Source of the DNA: Pandoraea capi | Lineage (GTDB): Bacteria; Pseudomonadota; Gammaproteobacteria; Burkholderiales; Burkholderiaceae | NCBI RefSeq assembly: GCF_902459735.1 | Contig: NZ_CABPRV010000001.1 | Span: forward strand, 682,001 to 746,000 | Direction of reading: 5' to 3' | Length of the DNA: 64,000 nt | Part shown: positions 58,094-64,000 of the stretch, piece by piece | How positions within the stretch are numbered: the stretch's first letter is position 1 | Layout: each line of letters opens with the position of its first letter | Made by a program: the position numbers and the translations under genes | The notes under the pieces: model-generated | What the model was told of the DNA's origin: nothing | Databases searched by the model: none | The model's input: the letters and a program-made list of their open reading frames with translations, nothing else

Positions 58094-58741
58094 ATGACAC
58101 GCAAATCCTGGACCGACGCCCAACGCCTGCGCGAAGAAATCGCCCTGGCGGCTGCCCGCCTCATCGCCGAGGAGGGAGCCGACTACGCGAGTGCCAAACG
58201 CAAAGCGGCCAAGCAGGTCACGGGTGAGACGCGCATTGCGGGGGAATTGCTGCCGGATAACGACCAGATCGAAGCGGAAGTCCGGGAATATGTGCAGACG
58301 TTCCTCTCCGACACGCAGCCGGCCGAGCTGGCGCACCTGCGTCAGGTCGCCCTCACGGTCATGACGGAGCTGGCCCGCTATCGGCCGTACATTACTGGCG
58401 CGGTCTACAACGGCACCGCCACGGCGCTATCGGACATCTATTTGCAGGCTTTTTGCGATAACCCGAAGGATGTCGCGATCGATCTACTCAATAGAGGAAT
58501 CGATTACGACGTGTCCGAAAGCCGCCATTTCAATGGCCGGGGGATGGTCGAGACGCTGAGCTTCCTGTGGCGCGAGCGTCGTCAGGCGGGCGAACCGGCC
58601 GGCGTGCATCTGTCGCTGTACTCCATGGATGACATGCGCGGCGCGCTCAAGGCCTCCGACGGCAACGGGCGTCCGGTACGGACCGACGCAGACGGCCTGC
58701 GTGCGCTGATCGCAGAGTCCGAGGCTGCCCAAAGTCACTGA
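58094..58741 (+). CDS. Conserved hypothetical protein, possible nucleotidyltransferase-like
   Basis: A 215-residue soluble protein I cannot assign to a characterised family. The N-terminus is a helical segment ARLIAEEGADYASAKRKAAKQ, which fits a short DNA- or RNA-facing helix bundle. The middle has GAVYNGTATALSDIYLQAF followed by DVAIDLLNRGIDYDVSE, which resembles the G-T...D pattern and mobile acidic strand of minimal nucleotidyltransferases. A late segment SLYSMDDMRGAL follows. It is divergent from mpl, and related genes may travel with mpl, but that is a memory-based impression. The ATG at 58094 is chosen because the open frame before it lies in the mpl promoter region. No membrane segment or signal peptide is seen. 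Confidence 0.8.
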   Translation: MTRKSWTDAQRLREEIALAAARLIAEEGADYASAKRKAAKQVTGETRIAGELLPDNDQIEAEVREYVQTFLSDTQPAELAHLRQVALTVMTELARYRPYITGAVYNGTATALSDIYLQAFCDNPKDVAIDLLNRGIDYDVSESRHFNGRGMVETLSFLWRERRQAGEPAGVHLSLYSMDDMRGALKASDGNGRPVRTDADGLRALIAESEAAQSH

Positions 58742-58873
58742 CCTTCGGGCCGATAACAGCGTGATCACCGCACATTAACGACCGAATCGCGGCAAAATCG
58801 CCACTAATTCTTCGCAATTACCCTTCGTCTTTCGTTTACTGTCTAGTCCGGAACCTCCGGCCCCTCGCTCATC

Positions 58874-59398
58874 ATGGCAAAACGCATTGTTATTCTGGTG
58901 ATTCTGGCGCTCGCGGGATTGGCGGCCGGTTTCTGGCTCGGCCATCGAAACCAGCCGACGCCCGATGCCTCCGACGCCGCCGTCGCTCAACTGCTCGCCA
59001 CACGCCTGCCCGACCTGAAAGGTAACGACCAGGCCGTCTCGCAATGGAAGGGCAAGACGCTGGTCGTCAACTTCTGGGCGCCGTGGTGTGGTCCCTGCGT
59101 CGAGGAAATGCCCGATTTGCAGGCGTTATCGGCCGAATTCAGCGGGAAAAACGTTCAATTCATCGGCATCGGCATCGATACGGCTCAGAATATGATCGCC
59201 TTCGAGCAAAAGGTGAAAGTCGACTATCCGTTGCTCGTGGCAGGTTATGCAGGTACGGATCTCGCCCGTGCATTAGGCAACAAGGCGGGCGCCCTGCCGT
59301 TCACCGTGGTGATCGACCCGCAAGGCCGTATGCATTATGAAAAGCTGGGCCGCATTACGTCGGACGAGGTGCGCAGCGCCCTCAAACCGCTGATCTGA
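58874..59398 (+). CDS. TlpA-family membrane-anchored thioredoxin-like protein
   Basis: A 174-residue periplasmic thiol-disulfide protein. An uncleaved N-terminal helix at about 4-22 anchors it, and the thioredoxin domain runs from about 45 to 174. The active site is WCGPC (C72, C75) with [15 protein letters not shown], and the cis-proline is in [10 protein letters not shown]. It is probably a reductant, as for TlpA and CcmG relatives. No cytochrome maturation gene is adjacent. It stands 132 nt after the hypothetical gene and before aroQ. Confidence 0.9.
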   Translation: MAKRIVILVILALAGLAAGFWLGHRNQPTPDASDAAVAQLLATRLPDLKGNDQAVSQWKGKTLVVNFWAPWCGPCVEEMPDLQALSAEFSGKNVQFIGIGIDTAQNMIAFEQKVKVDYPLLVAGYAGTDLARALGNKAGALPFTVVIDPQGRMHYEKLGRITSDEVRSALKPLI

Positions 59399-59430
59399 CC
59401 CTACTGCGGGAATCGAGGGCTCCCGGGAAG

Positions 59431-59464
59431 CCCCGCCGGACGTGACTGGCGGGGTCCCATTTTC
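59431..59464 (+). terminator. Weak terminator after the thioredoxin-like gene
   Basis: CCCCGCC and GGCGGGG pair around a 10-nt loop, followed by TCCCATTTT. It lies 33 nt after the stop and before the aroQ promoter region. Confidence 0.5.
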
Positions 59465-59531
59465 GCCCCACTGGACAAAATCCACCAACTGGCGTTTAAT
59501 TGCGCCCAATTTCGTGAAATTTGATTCGCCG

Positions 59532-59978
59532 ATGCCTCACCGCATTCTCGTGCTCCACGGCCCTAACCTGAACCTGCTCGGTACTCGCGAGCCGGAGGTG
59601 TACGGCCGCACGACGCTGGCCGACATCGATGCCGCGCTGACAGCGCAGGCGCAGACGGCGGGTGCCGAGGTGGCGACATTTCAAAGCAATCACGAAGGTG
59701 CATTGGTTGACCGGATTCAGGCGGCACGCGGTGAGTCGATCGACTTCATCGTCATCAACCCTGCGGCCTACACCCATACCAGCGTGGCCATTCGCGACGC
59801 GTTGGCCGGGGTAGGCATCCCGTTCGTCGAGGTTCACCTCTCGAACGTCCATGCGCGCGAAGCCTTCCGGCATCACTCGTACTTTTCCGATATCGCGCAA
59901 GGTGTGATCTGCGGCCTGGGCTGGCGCGGGTATACCTATGCACTCGATTTTGCCCTGCGGCGACTCGCCGGCGGGTAG
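59532..59978 (+). CDS. aroQ: 3-dehydroquinate dehydratase, type II
   Basis: A 148-residue dodecameric-type enzyme that dehydrates 3-dehydroquinate in the shikimate pathway. [16 protein letters not shown] includes the catalytic Y24, FQSNHEG supplies the substrate loop, and [15 protein letters not shown] is the third conserved block. The ATG at 59532 gives the standard N-terminus. aroQ-accB-accC is a conserved gene order in many proteobacteria. Confidence 0.96.
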   Translation: MPHRILVLHGPNLNLLGTREPEVYGRTTLADIDAALTAQAQTAGAEVATFQSNHEGALVDRIQAARGESIDFIVINPAAYTHTSVAIRDALAGVGIPFVEVHLSNVHAREAFRHHSYFSDIAQGVICGLGWRGYTYALDFALRRLAGG

Positions 59979-60051
59979 TCCTCTTCCACACCCCCATTTC
60001 CTCTCGCGGGACGTTGCGCCCGCGTCGATACAGAATCAAGGAGCTTCCTTC

Positions 60052-60510
60052 ATGGATTTGCGCAAACTCAAGACGTTGATCGACCTCGTGGCCGAATCGG
60101 GTATTTCCGAACTCGAAGTCACGGAAGGCGAAGGCAAGGTCCGCATCGTCAAGGCGCCGCCGCAAGTGATCGCCGCCCCGATGCAGATGGCCATGCCGGC
60201 CATGCCGCAAGTCGCTGCGCAAGCTCCCGCCGCCACGGCCGCCGCTGCTGCACCGGCAGCGCCGGCAGTGCCGCAAGGCCATATCGTGACGTCGCCGATG
60301 GTCGGTACGTTCTACCGCGCCCCGTCGCCGGGCGCCGATCCGTTCGCGCAAGTCGGCGACTCGGTCAAGGAAGGCCAGACGCTGTGCATCATCGAAGCGA
60401 TGAAGCTGCTCAACGAGATCGAGTCGGACAAGGCCGGCGTGATCAAGGAAATCCTCGTCGAGAACGGTCAAGCCGTGGAATACGGTCAACCGCTGTTCGT
60501 GATCGGCTAA
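60052..60510 (+). CDS. accB: Biotin carboxyl carrier protein of acetyl-CoA carboxylase
   Basis: A 152-residue carrier subunit that holds biotin and shuttles carboxylate between AccC and the carboxyltransferase. The biotinyl domain is at about 77-152 with the modified lysine K118 in [11 protein letters not shown]. An Ala/Pro-rich flexible linker occupies about 40-76. AAGGAG stands 9 nt before the ATG. accC follows 97 nt later in the same operon. The product malonyl-CoA starts fatty acid synthesis. Confidence 0.97.
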   Translation: MDLRKLKTLIDLVAESGISELEVTEGEGKVRIVKAPPQVIAAPMQMAMPAMPQVAAQAPAATAAAAAPAAPAVPQGHIVTSPMVGTFYRAPSPGADPFAQVGDSVKEGQTLCIIEAMKLLNEIESDKAGVIKEILVENGQAVEYGQPLFVIG

Positions 60511-60607
60511 TGCCGGTTGTCGGACGCTTCGCTCGCGCGGCCGTGCGCCGCCGCGACACCGGGCGTCCGGCCCCGCTCCTCTCCCCTTACGGGCAGGACT
60601 GCACATA

Positions 60608-61969
60608 ATGTTTGAAAAAATCCTCATCGCCAACCGCGGCGAAATCGCTCTGCGCATCCAGCGCGCGTGCCGCGAGATGGGCATCAAGACCGTCGTGGTC
60701 TATTCCGAAGCCGACAAGGAAGCGAAGTACGTCAAGCTCGCCGACGAAGCGGTATGTATCGGACCGGCCCCGTCGCCGCTCTCCTATCTGAACATGCCCG
60801 CGCTGATCAGCGCGGCGGAAGTCACCGACGCCCAGGCCATCCACCCGGGCTACGGTTTCCTTTCCGAGAATGCCGACTTCGCCGAGCGCGTCGAGCAATC
60901 GGGCTTCACGTTCATCGGTCCGCGCCCCGAAACCATTCGTCTGATGGGCGACAAGGTGTCGGCCAAGCAGACCATGATCAAGACCGGCGTGCCGTGCGTG
61001 CCGGGTTCGGAAGGCGCGTTGCCCGAAGATCCGAAGGAAATCGTGCGAATTGCACGTCAGGTCGGCTATCCGGTGATCATCAAGGCCGCAGGTGGCGGCG
61101 GTGGTCGCGGCATGCGCGTGGTGCATACGGAAGCGGCGCTCGTGAACGCGGTCAACATGACCCGCGAAGAAGCCGGCCGCGCCTTCGGCAACCCGGAAGT
61201 CTATATGGAGAAGTTCCTCGAGAACCCGCGCCATATCGAAATCCAGGTGCTCGCCGACAAGCACAAGCAAGCCATCTGGCTGGGTGAGCGCGACTGCTCG
61301 ATGCAGCGTCGTCACCAGAAGGTGATCGAAGAAGCGACCGCACCGCTGATTCCGCGTCGTCTGATCGAGCGCATCGGCGATCGCTGCGCCGACGCCTGCA
61401 AGAAGATGGGCTACCTCGGCGCCGGCACGTTCGAATTCCTGTTCGAGAACGGCGAGTTCTACTTCATCGAAATGAACACGCGCGTGCAGGTCGAGCATCC
61501 GGTCACGGAAATGATCACGGGCGTCGATATCGTGCAGGAACAGATCCGCATCGCGGCCGGCGAGAAGCTCGCCTACCGTCAGCGCGACATCCAGTTCCAG
61601 GGTCACGCCATCGAGTGCCGTATCAACGCCGAAGATCCGTTCAAGTTCACGCCGTCGCCGGGTCGCATCACCGCCTGGCATATGCCGGGGGGCCCCGGCA
61701 TTCGCGTCGACACGCACGCTTACAACGGCTACTTCGTGCCGCCCAACTACGACTCGATGATCGGCAAGCTGATCGCTTACGGCGCAACGCGTGAACAGGC
61801 GATCCGCCGCATGCGTGTGGCGCTGTCGGAAATCGTGGTCGAAGGTATCCAGACGAACATTCCGCTTCACCGCGAATTGATGCTCGACGCCAAGTTTGTC
61901 GAAGGCGGCACGAGCATTCACTATCTGGAACACAAGCTGGCGCAGAAGTCTGCCGTCGGTGGCAATTAA
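60608..61969 (+). CDS. accC: Biotin carboxylase subunit of acetyl-CoA carboxylase
   Basis: A 453-residue ATP-grasp enzyme that carboxylates biotin on AccB. The N-terminal [17 protein letters not shown], the glycine-rich ATP loop [12 protein letters not shown] and [14 protein letters not shown] with the conserved glutamate and arginine are intact. Length is typical. prmA follows 28 nt downstream. Codon use is strongly biased, in keeping with high expression. Confidence 0.98.
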   Translation: MFEKILIANRGEIALRIQRACREMGIKTVVVYSEADKEAKYVKLADEAVCIGPAPSPLSYLNMPALISAAEVTDAQAIHPGYGFLSENADFAERVEQSGFTFIGPRPETIRLMGDKVSAKQTMIKTGVPCVPGSEGALPEDPKEIVRIARQVGYPVIIKAAGGGGGRGMRVVHTEAALVNAVNMTREEAGRAFGNPEVYMEKFLENPRHIEIQVLADKHKQAIWLGERDCSMQRRHQKVIEEATAPLIPRRLIERIGDRCADACKKMGYLGAGTFEFLFENGEFYFIEMNTRVQVEHPVTEMITGVDIVQEQIRIAAGEKLAYRQRDIQFQGHAIECRINAEDPFKFTPSPGRITAWHMPGGPGIRVDTHAYNGYFVPPNYDSMIGKLIAYGATREQAIRRMRVALSEIVVEGIQTNIPLHRELMLDAKFVEGGTSIHYLEHKLAQKSAVGGN

Positions 61970-61997
61970 GTCAGTCAATCAGCAGGAATCACTCGCC

Positions 61998-62891
61998 ATG
62001 TATCGCGAACTCGTCGTAGAAGTTGCCCGCGCCCAGGCCGAGGCCCTGTCAGACGCCCTGCTCGATCTGGGCGTGCTGTCGGTCTCCGTCGAAGATGCGG
62101 ACGCCGACACGCCCGACGAGCAACCGATGTTCGGCGAGCCGGGTCTCACCCCGCCGGACACCGCGTGGCAACGCTCGCGCGTGGTGGCGCTGGTCGGGGA
62201 AGATCAGGACGCCGCCGTGCTGCTCGCGGCGGCGGTCAACGAACTGGGACTCGCCGAGTCGCCCGCCTTCACGTTGCGTGACGTGGAGGAGCAGGACTGG
62301 GTGCGTCTCACGCAATCGCAGTTCGAGCCGATGCAGATCGGCCAGCGCATCTGGGTCGTGCCGTCGTGGCACGACGCGCCTGACGCCGACGCCCTCATTC
62401 TCGAACTCGATCCGGGTCTGGCGTTCGGCACGGGTAGCCATCCGACCACGCGCCTTTGCATGGAGTGGCTGGAGCAGCACGTGCAACCGGGCGGCTCGCT
62501 GCTCGACTACGGCTGTGGATCGGGCATTCTGGCGATTCTTGCGCGCAAGTGCGGCGCCGACCCGGTCATCGGTATCGATATCGACCCGCAGGCCGTCGAA
62601 TCCGCCCGTTACAACAGCGAACGCAATCACGCGCCGGTCGAGTACGGGTTGCCCGACGATCTGCGCGACGGTCAATTCGATATCGTGGTCGCCAACATCC
62701 TGTCGAATCCGCTCAAGCTGCTCGCGTCGATGTTGACGTCGCGCGTTGCGCCGGGCGGACGGCTCGCGCTGTCCGGCGTGCTGGAACGACAGGCTGACGA
62801 GGTGATCGCGGCTTACGCGCCCTATATGAAGATGTCGGTCTGGCGCGCTCACGACGGCTGGGTCTGCCTGCACGGGCAGGCGACCGGTTAA
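61998..62891 (+). CDS. prmA: Ribosomal protein L11 methyltransferase
   Basis: A 297-residue SAM-dependent enzyme that trimethylates ribosomal protein L11. It has an N-terminal substrate-recognition domain (about 1-60), then the linker with [22 protein letters not shown] and the SAM motif [13 protein letters not shown], with VANIL following. The start at 61998 gives the standard MYRELVVEV; the earlier in-frame ATG at 61896 lies inside accC. The accB-accC-prmA order is common in proteobacteria. Confidence 0.95.
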   Translation: MYRELVVEVARAQAEALSDALLDLGVLSVSVEDADADTPDEQPMFGEPGLTPPDTAWQRSRVVALVGEDQDAAVLLAAAVNELGLAESPAFTLRDVEEQDWVRLTQSQFEPMQIGQRIWVVPSWHDAPDADALILELDPGLAFGTGSHPTTRLCMEWLEQHVQPGGSLLDYGCGSGILAILARKCGADPVIGIDIDPQAVESARYNSERNHAPVEYGLPDDLRDGQFDIVVANILSNPLKLLASMLTSRVAPGGRLALSGVLERQADEVIAAYAPYMKMSVWRAHDGWVCLHGQATG

Positions 62892-62956
62892 TTTGCGCCG
62901 ATTGTCACCACTGCGTGTCGCATGAGGCGCCGAGTCCACAGAGTCTTCCAGGCCAC

Positions 62957-64000
62957 ATGACCCAGTCCTCACGCGTTCTCGCCACTCGCTGCCCTCACTG
63001 CCATACGGTCTTTCGCGTCGTCGCGGACCAGCTCAAGCTGCGCGACGGCCTCGTGCGCTGCGGCCACTGCCGGGAAGTGTTCGACGGACGCGCCTATCTG
63101 TGCGATCCCCCCGCGGAAGACAACGAAACGCTGACCGTTTCCGCGTCGAGCGTCGGGCAAGCTGACAGCGCAGCCGATGCGAGCACCGCATCCGCTACCG
63201 CCTCGGCAACCGCTTCTGCCACCGCCGCCATCCCGCCCGGTCTGACTACGACGCCCGGCGTCGGCGCGACCTCCGGCATCGCTCCCGCAACGACAGGATT
63301 CTCCGCATCGCCAGCCGCCGACCGTGCGTCGTCCAGCGATAGCGCTGCCGCCCCAAGTGGCGACAGACCGGTCCCCGAGATGCTCGCCCCCAAGGCCATC
63401 GCGGCCCTGCTCGGCTCGCCGGACGAAAGCCGCGCGCGGATGCAGCATGGCCCGGGGCGCTATATGGATGACGACGATCCCACCGTGCTGAGCGCACCCA
63501 CGGCGTCGCCATCGCGTGCGCAGGCGACGTCTGCGTCCACCCTTGCGGTGACGCCGAAGCGCCCCGGTGCGGCACGCGTCATCTGGCGCGTATTGATGAC
63601 GTTGGCCGTCATCGCCGTACTCGGACAATGGGCGTGGATCGAGCGTGCGGCGCTCGTCGACCGCATGCCGGCATTGCGTGACGTGTTCGCCGCGGTCGGA
63701 CGTCCGATGCACGTGACGATCGGTCTGCCGCGTCAGCCCGACCAGATTCAGATATCCAGCGTGACGCTCGTCACCGACGACACCGCCGCCAACGCATCGA
63801 CATCCGCTCCGGACACCACCGCCGATGCGCCTGCCAGCGGCGTCACGGCAGCGCCTGCCGACACCGTGCCCATGACGCTCACCGTCTTCATGCGCAATCA
63901 GGCCGCTCACGCGCTGGCCTGGCCCTCGCTCGAACTCACGCTCTCGGATCTCGATGGCAAACCGATCGTACGTCGCGTTTTTTCAGCGAACGAATACGTC
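62957..64000 (+). CDS. Zinc-ribbon/DUF3426 membrane protein, N-terminal part
   Basis: The first 348 codons of a gene that runs past the window end without a stop. The N-terminus carries a treble-type zinc ribbon with C12, C15, C35 and C38 (RCPHCHTVFRV, VRCGHCREVFDGRAYLC), the MJ0042-type finger. A long Ala/Ser/Thr-rich disordered region follows (about 60-200), then one membrane helix at about 207-226 (VIWRVLMTLAVIAVLGQWAW) and a beta-rich DUF3426 domain with MTLTVFMRNQ and LELTLSDLDGKPIVRRVFSANEYV. The function of the family is not established. It lies 65 nt after prmA, a neighbour order common in Burkholderiales. Confidence 0.88.
   Translation, partial: MTQSSRVLATRCPHCHTVFRVVADQLKLRDGLVRCGHCREVFDGRAYLCDPPAEDNETLTVSASSVGQADSAADASTASATASATASATAAIPPGLTTTPGVGATSGIAPATTGFSASPAADRASSSDSAAAPSGDRPVPEMLAPKAIAALLGSPDESRARMQHGPGRYMDDDDPTVLSAPTASPSRAQATSASTLAVTPKRPGAARVIWRVLMTLAVIAVLGQWAWIERAALVDRMPALRDVFAAVGRPMHVTIGLPRQPDQIQISSVTLVTDDTAANASTSAPDTTADAPASGVTAAPADTVPMTLTVFMRNQAAHALAWPSLELTLSDLDGKPIVRRVFSANEYV

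Noticed and set aside
62969-63910. A 313-codon minus-strand open frame at the window end
   Set aside because: The plus strand holds the zinc-ribbon/DUF3426 gene with four cysteines and a membrane helix; the minus frame is its shadow.

Overview
The window is a GC-rich (low 60s percent by eye), gene-dense chromosomal segment of a betaproteobacterium. The gene neighbourhoods lptD-surA-pdxA-rsmA, dusB-fis-purH, leuS-lptE-holA-proA, tkt-gap, fur/bamE, aroQ-accB-accC-prmA and the AmgK-MurU pair point to Burkholderiales. Burkholderiaceae of the Pandoraea/Burkholderia type is the likeliest family; the genus is an inference from gene order and protein style, not a proven call. I found 57 protein genes (the first and last cut by the window edges), no rRNA or tRNA gene, no insertion sequence, no prophage and no CRISPR array.

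Layout. 1-4.6 kb: end of gmhB, plsC, a YgjP-type metalloprotease, glyoxalase I, a rubredoxin with an unusual N-terminal domain, and an EamA exporter. 4.6-10.3 kb (minus strand): the outer-membrane biogenesis operon lptD-surA-pdxA-rsmA. 10.5-18.1 kb (plus): amgK-murU cell-wall recycling pair, pepP, ubiH, dusB-fis and purH, closed by a strong terminator. 18.4-24.3 kb (minus): accessory-looking block with a porin, a two-subunit molybdenum hydroxylase, an AraC regulator and a HutD protein. 24.4-32.2 kb (minus): proA, holA, lptE, leuS, dapB, bamE. 32.4-33.8 kb (plus): fur and an isolated Wzz-like membrane protein. 33.9-37.0 kb (minus): tkt-gap. 37.2-40.2 kb (plus): a spermidine-synthase-like gene, a VOC protein, rsmE and a YidB-type protein. 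40.4-43.9 kb (minus): secreted RNase/barstar pair and maeB. 44.3-46.5 kb (plus): thiL-pgpA-pncC. 46.7-58.0 kb is mostly minus: pyrF, corA, then mscS (plus), mtgA, aroE, lpxO, a TonB-like protein with an RNB exoribonuclease, a YqiA esterase and mpl. 58.1-64 kb (plus): a nucleotidyltransferase-like unknown, a TlpA-type thioredoxin, aroQ-accB-accC-prmA and a zinc-ribbon/DUF3426 membrane protein cut by the end.

Many genes serve the cell envelope: LPS core (gmhB), LPS export (lptD, lptE), lipid A hydroxylation (lpxO), outer-membrane assembly (surA, bamE), phospholipids (plsC, pgpA), peptidoglycan synthesis and recycling (mtgA, dapB, amgK, murU, mpl) and porin. The rest is central metabolism and translation.

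Most of the window is ordinary core genome. The parts most worth a second look are the secreted RNase with its translationally linked, N-terminally extended barstar; the perfect 13-bp inverted repeat in front of the AraC gene; the nucleotidyltransferase-like unknown beside mpl; the lone Wzz-like protein next to fur; the rubredoxin fusion; and the spermidine-synthase homologue with an altered active site. I did not find convincing evidence of a wholly new multi-gene system.
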